From Hamadaea sp. (lineage in GTDB: Bacteria > Actinomycetota > Actinomycetes > Mycobacteriales > Micromonosporaceae): a stretch of DNA of 45,790 bases. Positions 32,111-41,073 of the stretch are shown piece by piece. The stretch is taken from contig NZ_JABFVK010000036.1 in the NCBI RefSeq assembly GCF_013362815.1, positions 1 to 45,790 of the forward strand. Reading direction: 5' to 3'. A program made the translations under genes and the position numbers. The notes under the pieces were generated by a model. The model saw only the letters and a program-made list of their open reading frames with translations, searched no databases and was not told where the DNA came from. How positions within the stretch are numbered: the stretch's first letter is position 1; each line of letters starts with the position of its first letter.

Positions 32111-33088
32111 TTAAAGGACCGAACGGGTCCCGCTGGGGCTGATCGGCATATTCGATATGTACGCCATTCGCACATAGTCACCGCTGTGCGGGGCATGCAC
32201 CATGAGCCCGTTGCCGACGTAGATCCCGACGTGATGATGATCGGAGTAGAAGAACACTAGGTCGCCAGGCTGGAGCGAACTTCGCGACACGTAATGCGAC
32301 TCGTTCCACTGCGCTCCGGTGAAATGCTCCAGGCTCTTTCCGGCCGCCGCCCACGCCGCCTTCGTCAGGCCGGAGCAGTCATAGGAGTTCGGGCCGTCGG
32401 CAGCCCAGACGTAGGGCTTGCCGATGAGCGAGCATGCCTTCTTGACCGCGACCGCGCGCGCTCCACCCGGAAGCACCGGCGGGCACACCCCGATCCGGAG
32501 ACTGCCGCCCACCGTCGACGACCCGTACGCCTGGATGCGCAGCTTCTGCAGGCGGTCCATCTCGGCCTGAATCGACGTCTTCTGCGCAGCCAGCGCTGCG
32601 TCCTGCTGGGCGAGCGTGGCTACCAAGGTGTCGAGCTGCGTCTTCTGCGAGTCGTAGACGTCCCGCTGCGCGGCGACACCTTTGATCGCGGCCTGCTGCG
32701 TCTGAGCGATCTGCTCCAGCGTCGTGAGCTGATCGAGGAACTGGTCGGGCGACTTGGCGGTCAGCAGACCGGTCAGCCGCGAAGCGGGCCCGGTCATGTA
32801 GTAGGCCCCGGCCATGTCGTTGACCTGTCCCAGCGAGACCTGCACCTGAAGGCTGAGGGGCGCGATCTTCTTCTGCAGATCACGCACCTTCTTCTGGTTC
32901 TTGGTCAGGTCGCTGTGGACCTTGTTGTACTGCTCGATCGCGGGCTCGAGCTTCTCCCAGGCCTCGTTGATCTGCTTCTCGATCTCGGCCACGCTGGGGG
33001 CGGCATAGACCGTCGAGGGCACGAGTCCGATGATCAGTACGCCGAGGGCCGTAATCAGTCCACGGTAGAGAGTGCGGGGGTGGGGCAC
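32111..33088 (-). CDS. Secreted NlpC/P60 peptidoglycan hydrolase, paralogue of the gene at 30018-31010
   Basis: A 325-residue protein with the same layout: signal peptide (about 1-29, ending VYAAPSV), coiled coil (about 30-195; EIEKQINEAWEKLEPAIEQ nearly repeats the paralogue), then an NlpC/P60 domain with the catalytic Cys in YVWAADGPNSYDCSGLT and the His in YSDHHHVGIYVGNG. The two are clearly duplicates that have diverged. Unlike its paralogue it has only a short leader (about 70 bp of free space) with no ydaO-type riboswitch. The start is GTG at 33088. It is followed by a perfect palindrome and the LamG-like gene. Confidence 0.94.
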   Translation of the reverse strand: MPHPRTLYRGLITALGVLIIGLVPSTVYAAPSVAEIEKQINEAWEKLEPAIEQYNKVHSDLTKNQKKVRDLQKKIAPLSLQVQVSLGQVNDMAGAYYMTGPASRLTGLLTAKSPDQFLDQLTTLEQIAQTQQAAIKGVAAQRDVYDSQKTQLDTLVATLAQQDAALAAQKTSIQAEMDRLQKLRIQAYGSSTVGGSLRIGVCPPVLPGGARAVAVKKACSLIGKPYVWAADGPNSYDCSGLTKAAWAAAGKSLEHFTGAQWNESHYVSRSSLQPGDLVFFYSDHHHVGIYVGNGLMVHAPHSGDYVRMAYISNMPISPSGTRSVL

Positions 33089-33213
33089 AGCTCACCACCC
33101 TAGGGGCGGGCGTTCGGCGTACGCAAGCCGTCCGTGAGGAAACTTCACCCTGCTCACGCCCGTTTACTCGCGGTCAACCAGACTCGACGGCAGCTGGGAA
33201 CCGGCAGTGGCGC

Positions 33214-34218
33214 TCAGCGGCCGGAGACCGCCGCCAGCACGTCGTCCAAGGTCACCACGCCGATCGGGCGCTGACCGTCGCTGACCAGGACCATGTGCCG
33301 GCGTTCGCGCCGCATCGCGAGCAGCAGCTCGGCCAGGCTGCGCTCGGGCGGCACGATGGCGAGCGGCCGGATCACGTCGGACGGGATCGGCGCCCGCCGG
33401 GCCGCTCCGCTCATGCCGATCACGTCCTTGATGTGGACGAAGCCCAGCACCCGGCGATTGAGCCGCTGCACGACCGGGAACCGGGACCGGCCGGTCCGAG
33501 TGGCCAGCACCTCCAGGGACGCGGGCGACGTGTCGTCGGTGACCAGGTCCACCTCGGCCCAGGGCCGCAATGCGTCGCCCGCCGTACGCTGATGCATCGC
33601 CAGCGCGCCGGAGATCCGGGCGTGCTGCTCCGGATCGAGCAGGCCTTCCGAGCGAGCTTGGGTGACGAGACCGGCGAGCTCCTCCGCGGTGAAGACCGAC
33701 TTCACCGAGTCCACCGCGTCGATCCGCCAGAGCTTCAGGACTCGCCGGGACAGCCACTTCATGACGACCAGTAGCGGCTTGGTCACCGTGCAGAACAGCA
33801 GCATCGGCGGGCCCAGCCAGACCACCGAGGCCTCCGGCCCGGCCAGCGTGATGTTCTTCGGCACCATCTCGCCGAGGACGGTGTGCAAGTAGACGACGAT
33901 GGTCAGCGCGATCACGAAGGAGACCGGGTGCACGAGCTGCTCCGGCAGGTTGACCAGCTCGAACGGCGTCTCCAGCAGGTGGGCGATGGCCGGTTCGGCG
34001 ATCGCGCCCAGCAGGATCGAGCAGATCTGGATGCCGAGCTGCGCCCCCGCGATCATCAGCGGGATCTGCCCCATCGCTGTGAGCGCCCACCGGGCCCGGC
34101 GCGAGCTCTCTGCCATCGGAGCCAGCACCGTACGCCGCGAGGCGATCAGCGCGAACTCGGCACCGACGAAGAACCCGTTGCCGAGGAGCAAGACGGTCAT
34201 GATCAAAATGCCGGTCAT
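33214..34218 (-). CDS. CNNM-domain/CBS-domain membrane protein (hemolysin C / CorC-like family)
   Basis: A 334-residue protein with an N-terminal CNNM (DUF21) domain of three to four helices (about 1-170; GNGFFVGAEFALIASRR is the signature), then two CBS motifs (about 200-325) ending in HMVLVSDGQRPIGVVTLDDVLAAV. There is no C-terminal CorC/HlyC domain, so it is the short form. The family is linked to Mg2+ or Co2+ homeostasis. An in-frame GTG at 34302 overlaps the upstream paralogue by 14 bases; the ATG at 34218 is preferred because it begins directly at the first helix. It forms an operon with the longer CNNM gene upstream. Confidence 0.9.
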   Translation of the reverse strand: MTGILIMTVLLLGNGFFVGAEFALIASRRTVLAPMAESSRRARWALTAMGQIPLMIAGAQLGIQICSILLGAIAEPAIAHLLETPFELVNLPEQLVHPVSFVIALTIVVYLHTVLGEMVPKNITLAGPEASVVWLGPPMLLFCTVTKPLLVVMKWLSRRVLKLWRIDAVDSVKSVFTAEELAGLVTQARSEGLLDPEQHARISGALAMHQRTAGDALRPWAEVDLVTDDTSPASLEVLATRTGRSRFPVVQRLNRRVLGFVHIKDVIGMSGAARRAPIPSDVIRPLAIVPPERSLAELLLAMRRERRHMVLVSDGQRPIGVVTLDDVLAAVSGR

Positions 34219-34288
34219 GCGATCACCGACCTGCGGCCGGCGCTCGCATGCCTGAAACTGTGCGAGCCGGTGACCGGCCAAGGGCCGG

Positions 34289-35566
34289 TCATGAGTCGTC
34301 ACCCTCGTCGGATTCGGGGCGGACGACGCGTACCTGCTCGACCCGGTGTCGGTCGGTCTCCACGACGGTGAACTCCCAGCCGTTCTCGCGTACAGTCTCG
34401 CCGACGCTCGGGATGTGGCCCAGCCGGGCCATGAGGAAGCCGGCGAGCGTCTCGTAAGGGCCCTCGGGCAGCCGGAAGCCGGTCTGCTCGCGGAGCTCGT
34501 CTTCGCGCAGCACGCCGTCGACCAGATGTTCGCGAGCGTCGGCGGGCGCGGTCAGCTCGACGTCGACCCAGTCGGTGTCATGCTCGTCGGCGATCTCGCC
34601 GACCATCTCCTCGACCAGGTCTTCCAGGGTGACCACACCGTCGGTGCCGCCGTACTCGTCGACCACGATCGCCAGCTCGGCCCGGGCGGCGCTGAGCGCC
34701 TCCCAGACTCCGTCGAGGTCCAGCGACTCCGGGACGAGCACCGGCTCGCGCGCGACGGCGTTCACGCTGGTCACCGCGCGCCGGTGCGGCGGCACCGCGA
34801 GCGCGTCGGTCAACTCGACCACCCCGGTGACCTGGTCGAGGGTCTGCTCGTAGACCGGGAAGCGGGTGAATCCGGTCTCGATCGAGGTCGTGATCAGATC
34901 GGCCACGGTGTCGGTCGCGGTCAGCCCCACGACGTCGACCCGCGGCGTCATCGCCTCGGCCGCGCGCTTCTCGCCGAAGCGCACCGTCCGCTGGAGGACC
35001 AGCGCAGTGTCCGAGGGCAACGCGCCCGCCTGTGCCGAGATCGCCGCGAGCAGGCCCAGCTCCTCCGGCGACCGCGCGCTCGCGAGCTCCTCCTGTGGCT
35101 CGACGCCCAACCGGCGGACCAGCCAGTTCGCGCTGCCGTTCAAGGCCGCGATGAGCCACGTGAAGGTACGCGAGAAGACCCGCAGCGGTCCGGAGGTACG
35201 CAACGCCAGTGGCATCGGCCGAGCCAGGGCGGCATTCTTCGGCACGAGTTCGCCGAAGAGCATCGACAGCAATGTGGCGAGGATCAGCGCGATGGCGTGG
35301 TTGACCGCCTTGCCCAGACCCAGACCGGAGAGCAGGACGTCGAAGGCCGGCTGGGCGATGTAACCGGTGAGCAGCGCGGTGATGGTGATGCCGAGCTGCG
35401 CCCCGGAGAGCTGGAAGCTCAACGCGCGCAGCGCCCGGCGTACCGTCCGGGCCCGTTTGTCACCGGACTCGGCGAGCTCGTCGATCTCCGCCCGGTCCAC
35501 CGTGACCAGCGAGAACTCCGCCGCCACGAAGAAGGCGTTGCCTGCCGTCAGGAGCACGAAGAGCAC
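34289..35566 (-). CDS. CNNM-domain/CBS-domain/CorC_HlyC protein (long form)
   Basis: About 425 residues: a CNNM domain with four helices and the signature GNAFFVAAEFSLV, paired CBS motifs (about 205-330; AIVVDEYGGTDGVVTLEDLVEEMVGEI is the family signature), and a C-terminal CorC_HlyC domain (about 345-420) with LPEGPYETLAGFLMARLG. The protein probably handles divalent cations, together with the short CNNM protein whose gene overlaps or follows closely. The start is unclear: sequence resembling a CNNM N-terminus (KIHVIDGLLLTLLLP) reaches back to about 35611, but no ATG, GTG or TTG is in frame there. GTG at 35566 is the first ordinary start; CTG at 35590 or a rare ATC start are alternatives. 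Confidence 0.88.
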   Translation of the reverse strand: MLFVLLTAGNAFFVAAEFSLVTVDRAEIDELAESGDKRARTVRRALRALSFQLSGAQLGITITALLTGYIAQPAFDVLLSGLGLGKAVNHAIALILATLLSMLFGELVPKNAALARPMPLALRTSGPLRVFSRTFTWLIAALNGSANWLVRRLGVEPQEELASARSPEELGLLAAISAQAGALPSDTALVLQRTVRFGEKRAAEAMTPRVDVVGLTATDTVADLITTSIETGFTRFPVYEQTLDQVTGVVELTDALAVPPHRRAVTSVNAVAREPVLVPESLDLDGVWEALSAARAELAIVVDEYGGTDGVVTLEDLVEEMVGEIADEHDTDWVDVELTAPADAREHLVDGVLREDELREQTGFRLPEGPYETLAGFLMARLGHIPSVGETVRENGWEFTVVETDRHRVEQVRVVRPESDEGDDS

Positions 35567-35631
35567 CAGTGGCAGCAGCAGCGTGAGCAGTAGACCGTCG
35601 ATGACGTGGATCTTACAAGCCGGTCGCTCGG

Positions 35632-37767
35632 CTACTCGGCGGCCGCCGGTGCCGAGGTCGGCTCGGGCTTGACCGATCGCAGCAGAACAGTGGCGACGTC
35701 GACGACCTCGACCGACTCCCCCGCCCCGGCGGTGTTGACCCCGTCGGTGATCATCGTCGAGCAGAACGGGCAGCCGACGGCGATCGTCGCCGCCCCGGTG
35801 GCCAGGGCCTCCTCGGTCCGCTCCACGTTGATCCGCTTGCCGATCCGCTCCTCCATCCACATGCGGGCACCGCCGGCGCCGCAGCAGAAGGAGCGCTCCA
35901 TCGTCCGCTGCATTTCGCGTACCGGCTGCTCGCCGAGGGCCGCGCCGAGCACCTCGCGGGGCGGGGTGAACACGCGGTTGTGCCGGCCGAGGTAGCACGG
36001 GTCGTGGTAGGTCAGGCCGCCGTCGACCGGGCGGACCGGGGTGAGCTTGCCCGTCTTGACCAGATGCGCCAGCAACTCGGTGTGGTGCACGACCTCGACG
36101 TCCAGGCCCAGTTGCTGGTACTCGTTGCCGATGCTGTTGAAGCAGTGCGGGCAGGTCGCCACGATCTTCAGGACACCGGCTTCTTTGAGCGTCTCCACGT
36201 TCTGCTGGGCGAGCATCTGGAAGACGAACTCGTTGCCTATCCGGCGCGCCGGGTCACCGGTGCAGGTCTCGTTGTTGCCGAGAATGGCGAACTGGACGCC
36301 CGCCTCGTTCAGCAGCGTCGCGACCGCGCGGGTGGTCTTCTTGGCCTTGTCCTCGAACGCACCGGCGCAGCCCACCCAGAACAGGTACTCGAACTCGGCA
36401 CCCTCTGCGACCCGGGGAACCTGGAAGTCCAGGCCCTTGGTCCAGTCCTCCCGAGTGTTCGGCGGCGCGCCCCACGGGTTGCCCTTGTTCTCCAGGTTGC
36501 GCAGCATGACGCCGGCCTCGGCCGGGAAGCTGGACTCGATCATCACCTGGTAGCGGCGCATGTCGACGATGTGGTCGACATGCTCGATGTCGACCGGGCA
36601 CTGCTCGACGCAGGCACCGCAGGTGGTGCACGACCAGAGGACGTCCGGGTCGATGACCCCGTTGACGTCGGCCCCGCCGATCAGCGGGCGCTCGCTTTCG
36701 GCTCGGGCCAGAGCGAGGACGTCGAGGTCGCGGTGGCTTTCGTCGGCGAGCAGGTACGGTGCCTTGGCGTACGCGTGGTCGCGCAGGCTGGTGATGAGCA
36801 GCTTCGGCGACAGCGGCTTGGCGGTGTTCCACGCCGGGCACTGCGACTGGCAGCGGCCGCATTCCGTACACGTGGTGAAGTCGAGCAGGCCCTTCCAGGT
36901 GAACTGCTCGACCTGAGCGACGCCGAACAGGTCCTTCTCCGGGTCAGCTTCCTCGAAGTTCAGCGGCCCGCCCGTGCTGTCGGTCATGGGCTTCAGCGCG
37001 CCTAGGGCCGGACGCTCGGTACCAGTGCGCTTGAAGAAGATGTTGAAGAACGCGGCGAACCGGTGCCAGGCCACGCCCATCGTGAGGTTCAGGCTGATCA
37101 CGATGACCCAGATCATCGAGACGGCGATCTTGACCATGGCCACGAGCGACACCGCCGCCGCACTGGCCGGCAAGATGTCGCCGAGCGCGTGGCTGACCGG
37201 AGCCGCCCAGACCGGGTAGGGCAGGTGATCGTTGGCGGCCTTGAAGCCCCGGATGAGCATGCCCATGATCAGCACCAGCAGGACGACCCACTCGACGAAG
37301 TAGCCCTGCCACATCGTGGAACCGGCGAACCGGGAACGGCGGCCCGGCCGGCTGGGCCGGTTCGTCAGGCGTACCGCCATCAGGTAGAGGATCGCGGGAA
37401 TGCCGAGTAGGCCGATCCACTCGGTGGCCAGGCCGAACAGCCCCCAGCCGCCGATGATCGGCAGCTCGCCGGTCGGCGAGACGACCTCCCAGTAGGCCTC
37501 CAGCACCAGCAGCGACAAGACGATGAAGCCGATCATCACGAACCAGTGCGCGATCCCGACCGGAGTCCACTTCAGCATCCGCGTGTGGCCCAGGGTCTCG
37601 GCGAGCATGACCTTGGTCCGCTCGCCCTTGTTCTGAGAACGCGTCGGATCCGGCTGGCCCAGCCGGATCACCGCCAGCATGCCGCGCACCGCCCGGACGA
37701 CCAGGACGACCGCGACCGCGGTGATCGCGAAAGCCCCGATCGTGGTGACGATCTGCACGCCGCCCAT
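35632..37767 (-). CDS. etfD: Membrane Fe-S oxidoreductase, EtfD-like (ETF:menaquinone oxidoreductase candidate)
   Basis: A 711-residue protein. The N-terminal ~270 residues have about six membrane helices resembling a haem-binding NarI-like module. A hydrophilic part follows with two [4Fe-4S] ferredoxin motifs, CTECGRCQSQCP and CTTCGACVEQCP (about 305-410). Two CCG domains then appear: GCAGAF with CTGDPARR and CPHCFNS, and a second with HDPCYLGR and FCCGAGG. This is the structure of M. tuberculosis Rv0338c (EtfD), which oxidises electron-transfer flavoprotein and passes electrons to the quinone pool in fatty-acid oxidation. Its promoter has the same operator-like 14-mer as the acyl-CoA dehydrogenase gene. 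ATG start; AGGAG is 8-12 bases upstream. Confidence 0.9.
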   Translation of the reverse strand: MGGVQIVTTIGAFAITAVAVVLVVRAVRGMLAVIRLGQPDPTRSQNKGERTKVMLAETLGHTRMLKWTPVGIAHWFVMIGFIVLSLLVLEAYWEVVSPTGELPIIGGWGLFGLATEWIGLLGIPAILYLMAVRLTNRPSRPGRRSRFAGSTMWQGYFVEWVVLLVLIMGMLIRGFKAANDHLPYPVWAAPVSHALGDILPASAAAVSLVAMVKIAVSMIWVIVISLNLTMGVAWHRFAAFFNIFFKRTGTERPALGALKPMTDSTGGPLNFEEADPEKDLFGVAQVEQFTWKGLLDFTTCTECGRCQSQCPAWNTAKPLSPKLLITSLRDHAYAKAPYLLADESHRDLDVLALARAESERPLIGGADVNGVIDPDVLWSCTTCGACVEQCPVDIEHVDHIVDMRRYQVMIESSFPAEAGVMLRNLENKGNPWGAPPNTREDWTKGLDFQVPRVAEGAEFEYLFWVGCAGAFEDKAKKTTRAVATLLNEAGVQFAILGNNETCTGDPARRIGNEFVFQMLAQQNVETLKEAGVLKIVATCPHCFNSIGNEYQQLGLDVEVVHHTELLAHLVKTGKLTPVRPVDGGLTYHDPCYLGRHNRVFTPPREVLGAALGEQPVREMQRTMERSFCCGAGGARMWMEERIGKRINVERTEEALATGAATIAVGCPFCSTMITDGVNTAGAGESVEVVDVATVLLRSVKPEPTSAPAAAE

Positions 37768-37814
37768 GCGCCACTCCTCGTTATGCTCGGCTCTCCCAGC
37801 ATTCTGCAGGGCTC

Positions 37815-37843
37815 AGCCTACCGTCTTAGTTACCCGCCAGTAA
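37815..37843 (-). promoter_or_regulatory. etfD promoter with an operator-like site shared with the acyl-CoA dehydrogenase gene
   Basis: On the minus strand a -10-like TAGGCT (37820-37815) is preceded by the site at 37830-37843, which on the plus strand reads TTACCCGCCAGTAA. It fits the 14-bp pattern TTACCSNYSAGTAA of the two sites at 24280-24293 and 24315-24328, and covers the -35 region. Confidence 0.55.
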
Positions 37844-37977
37844 CGTCGACTTCGCCACAGCGTACGGTCAGACTACGAGGACCGCCCGTCCAGTGGGCGG
37901 CGGCGGGGCAGCCGAGCATGGATTCCGACCTTTACACTCGGGCGGAATCTTCACCCCTCACCCTCGTAGGACCAGCC

Positions 37978-40605
37978 TTGAGAACACGCACCCGCGTGGC
38001 GCTCCTCGCCGCGGGCGTGGCGCTGGCCGGGGTCGCCGTGGCCGCCGCCGTTCCCGACGACGCGCCCGTAGCGACCCTGTCGCCTGCTGCCCCCGCCGCC
38101 AGTAGCACCGAAGACCCCGCAGCAGCGGACGGCACCTCGGCCTCGGCCACGTCCACCGACGGCGGCCAGCGCAACCAGACCCCGCCTAAGGGATCGGTGT
38201 CGGCCGCAGCCGGCATCCGGGAACTGCGTACCGCGTCGAACGGGAAGAGCACCGTCGTCGTGGCGGCCGACGGCGCGGTCAGCGCCGCCACCGCCGCCAG
38301 CGGAAAGTCGCTGACGACCGCCGGTCCGGATGCCTTCGCCACCCGATACGCCGCCGCGTTCGGCCTGACCGCCGCTCATTCGCTGGCGAAGACCCAGTCC
38401 GAGGCGCTGCCCGGCGGCGACACGGTCAACCGCTACCAGCAGACGGCGGGCGGTCTGCCGATCCTGGGCGGGCAGCTCGTCGTCACCAGCCACGGCAAGC
38501 AGGTCCGGTCGGCGATCGGCGAGACCTCTGGGCGTACGCCGGTCAGCACCAAGGCGACCGTGTCGGCGGCCACCGCTGCGGCGACGGCGTTGTCCGCAGC
38601 TGCGGCTGACACCGGCCTCACGGCGGAGCTGCTGAAGGCGGGTACGCCGCACCTCGCGCTCTACGACCCGACGCTGCTCGGCGCGCCCGGTGCGGCGAGC
38701 CTGCGCCCGACCTGGCAGGTCGAGATCACCGCCACCGGCGGTGGCGAGGTCGCGACCGTGCTCGTGGACGCGCTCGACGGCAAGGCCCGGCTGACGATGT
38801 CGGAACGGCAGAGCGCGCGGAGCCGGACCGTCTGCGACCTCGGCGGAAGGGGCGTGGACACCGGTAATCAGGCGGCCTACCGCTGCACGCCGTCGACTGC
38901 GCTCGGCCTCCAGGCCACGACGCGCAGGGAGAACGGCCCGGCCAGTTCCGTGGCCGACGTCAACCGCGCGTACGAGATGCTCGGTGCGACCTATGACTTC
39001 TACAAGAAGAACTTCGGGATCGACTCGTTCGACGGCCGCGGCGCTCCGCTGCAGGCCACCGTCCGGGTCTGCGACATCGCCGAGTGCCCCTTCGAAAACG
39101 CCTTCTGGGAGGGCACACAGTTCGTCTTCGGCTCCGGGTACGCCGTCGACGACGTAGTCGCGCACGAGTACACCCACGCGATCACCGAGTGGTCGTCGCA
39201 TCTGATGTACGCGTACCAGCCGGGGGCGATCAACGAGGCGCTCTCGGACATCATGGGCGAGTTCGTCGACCAGCAGTACGTGGCGGCGAACGAGGCCAGC
39301 CCCAGCCTGAAGTGGCAGCTCGGCGAGGATCTCCCGACCGGCGTCTATGTCAAGCCGCCGCTGCGCAGCATGGACAACCCGGGGCTGCGCGGGCAGCCTC
39401 AGGCCGTCGGCGGTTCCTACTGGTACACCGGATCGGCCGACAGCGGTGGCGTACACACCAACTCCGGCGTGGCCAACTACGCGGCGTACCTGATCGCGGG
39501 CGGCCCGAACGGCATCGGCAACGCGAAGTCCGCCCAGCTCTGGTGGCGGGTCATGCACATGCTGCCGTCGGCGGCGGGGTACCAGACGCTCGGCGCGACT
39601 CTGCGGAGCGCCTGCTTGCAGCTGGTGGGCCAGTTCGGCTTCACCGGCAGCGAGTGCGCGGTCGTCGACGCTGCGGTCGCCACGACCGCGATGGCCGCGA
39701 GCGCCAACGACAACCTCGGAGCGCTCTGCCCGTCGGCCGGCCAGCCCTACGACACCGCCTACTTCGACGGCTTCGAGCAGGCCGGCACCTGGACGCTCAG
39801 CAACTCCAGCACCTGGCTGAACGTCCCCTCCACGGCGGCCGCCTATCAGTACGCCGCCCACGGGAACGGCTCGCTGAACGGCTGGACACCGAGCAACACC
39901 GGCGACGGATCGACGGCGACGATGCCGACCGCGGTCACCGCACCGAGCGGCGGCTACCTGTACTTCGCCCACTCCACCCTCGACGCCAGTTCGCTGGCCG
40001 GAGTGGACCTTCAGGTGAGCGTCGGCGACGGAGCCTGGACCGCCGCGCCGATCCTGGGCGGGTCGGCGGCCGGACGGCTGGCCCAGCGCCCGGGGTTCGT
40101 CGGCGAGCGGGTCGACCTCTCGGCGTACGCCGGTCAGCAGGTGCGGTTCCGGTTCGTCCTGCGGACCGCTTCCAGCACCAACTCGTTCGACTGGTACGCC
40201 GACGACTTCCGGATCTACAGCTGCGCTCAGCGGCCGTCCGCGCCGACCGGGTACGCGTACCTCGACGGCACCACCGCCCTGATCGGCGGGCTCACCACGG
40301 CATTCATCCCGAGCGGTCAGCAGATCGCGTCGTACGAGGTGAGCTACAGCCGCGACATCGCCGGCGCGCCCACGACCATCCCGGCGAGTTCGCCCAGCAC
40401 CGCCGTCCAGGTCCAGGTGCCCGGTGCCGGGAGCACGCCGATGCAGGTGAAAGTACGGACTGTGACCAACCTCGGCACAACCGGGGATTGGACGACGTTG
40501 TGGCTCGGGATCCCTCCGGTGTCGTGCCAGCAGGCGGCGTACCCGTTGTTCATCGGCCGCGGGCCGCAGGGATGCCCCCCGAGGCCGTTGCCCCGGCGAA
40601 ACTGA
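37978..40605 (+). CDS. Secreted M4-family (thermolysin-like) metalloprotease
   Basis: A protein of about 875 residues. A signal peptide (RTRTRVALLAAGVALAGVA) leads into a propeptide with FTP/PepSY-like modules (about 60-280). The M4 catalytic domain (about 310-590) has the zinc motif VAHEYTHAITE, the second zinc ligand in AINEALSDIMGEF, and VHTNSGVANYAAYLIAGG near the active-site His. The last ~270 residues hold a jelly-roll domain (FDGFEQAGTWTLSNSSTWL to FRFVLRTAS, then WYADDFRIYSC) and a fibronectin-like end. TTG at 37978, with TAGGACC upstream, gives a regular signal peptide; the in-frame ATG at 37918 would add 20 polar residues. Confidence 0.92.
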   Translation: MRTRTRVALLAAGVALAGVAVAAAVPDDAPVATLSPAAPAASSTEDPAAADGTSASATSTDGGQRNQTPPKGSVSAAAGIRELRTASNGKSTVVVAADGAVSAATAASGKSLTTAGPDAFATRYAAAFGLTAAHSLAKTQSEALPGGDTVNRYQQTAGGLPILGGQLVVTSHGKQVRSAIGETSGRTPVSTKATVSAATAAATALSAAAADTGLTAELLKAGTPHLALYDPTLLGAPGAASLRPTWQVEITATGGGEVATVLVDALDGKARLTMSERQSARSRTVCDLGGRGVDTGNQAAYRCTPSTALGLQATTRRENGPASSVADVNRAYEMLGATYDFYKKNFGIDSFDGRGAPLQATVRVCDIAECPFENAFWEGTQFVFGSGYAVDDVVAHEYTHAITEWSSHLMYAYQPGAINEALSDIMGEFVDQQYVAANEASPSLKWQLGEDLPTGVYVKPPLRSMDNPGLRGQPQAVGGSYWYTGSADSGGVHTNSGVANYAAYLIAGGPNGIGNAKSAQLWWRVMHMLPSAAGYQTLGATLRSACLQLVGQFGFTGSECAVVDAAVATTAMAASANDNLGALCPSAGQPYDTAYFDGFEQAGTWTLSNSSTWLNVPSTAAAYQYAAHGNGSLNGWTPSNTGDGSTATMPTAVTAPSGGYLYFAHSTLDASSLAGVDLQVSVGDGAWTAAPILGGSAAGRLAQRPGFVGERVDLSAYAGQQVRFRFVLRTASSTNSFDWYADDFRIYSCAQRPSAPTGYAYLDGTTALIGGLTTAFIPSGQQIASYEVSYSRDIAGAPTTIPASSPSTAVQVQVPGAGSTPMQVKVRTVTNLGTTGDWTTLWLGIPPVSCQQAAYPLFIGRGPQGCPPRPLPRRN

Positions 40606-40624
40606 CTAATCCGGCATAGATCGC

Positions 40625-40655
40625 AAAGGCCCCACAGCTCGGCTGTGGGGCCTTT
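40625..40655. terminator. Bidirectional terminator between the M4 protease gene and crgA
   Basis: AAAGGCCCCACAGC (40625-40638) and GCTGTGGGGCCTTT (40642-40655) are perfect 14-bp arms with a TCG loop, flanked by AAA and TTT on the two sides. It is a textbook intrinsic terminator shape serving both convergent genes. Confidence 0.9.
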
Positions 40656-40673
40656 CGTAGATCCAGGGTTAGA

Positions 40674-40937
40674 TCAACGCCACTTCGAGAGCAGGCCGAG
40701 CGCGACGACCATCGCGCCGAAACCGACCGCGATGTTCCAGTAATTCCAGCTCAGCACCGGGTACGTCCCACCTGAGAGGTAATACACGACGAGCCAGGCG
40801 ATGCCTAGAACGATCAGCGTCACCGCGGTGATCGGCAGCCAGACCGGGCTCGGCCGCTTGTCGGCCATCGCAGCGGTGGGCCGCACGTCGGTCGGCGGCG
40901 TGTAGACCTTCTTCTTGCGGACCTGCGACTTCGGCAC
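40674..40937 (-). CDS. crgA: Cell division protein CrgA
   Basis: An 87-residue protein with a basic N-terminal tail (PKSQVRKKKVYTPP), two membrane helices (about 34-55 and 67-85) and the segment LSWNYWNIAVGFGAMV between and within them, diagnostic for CrgA. CrgA stabilises FtsZ-, FtsQ- and FtsI-containing division complexes in mycobacteria and inhibits Z-ring formation during sporulation in streptomycetes. It is divergent from the DUF881-sortase group. Its place left of that group and of pknB is the conserved actinobacterial arrangement near oriC. Confidence 0.96.
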   Translation of the reverse strand: MPKSQVRKKKVYTPPTDVRPTAAMADKRPSPVWLPITAVTLIVLGIAWLVVYYLSGGTYPVLSWNYWNIAVGFGAMVVALGLLSKWR

Positions 40938-41073
40938 CGTAGTTCTCCCTGGGGCTGGTTTGACCCGAATTCCGGGACCGGGTCACCGCACCGGAGGATG
41001 ACGGCGCGGACCGGCCTGAATAATGTTCAACAGCTAGCGTAGTCACATCGACACGCCATGACGAGAAGGGGGA

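Noticed and set aside
37546-37977. Longer N-terminus for the M4 protease gene (open frame from 37546)
   Set aside because: The upstream part overlaps the divergent etfD-like gene and its promoter, and would bury the signal peptide 140 residues inside the protein.
37951-39972. 673-residue open frame on the minus strand
   Set aside because: It is antisense to the M4 metalloprotease, whose HEXXH and downstream Glu motifs are unambiguous.
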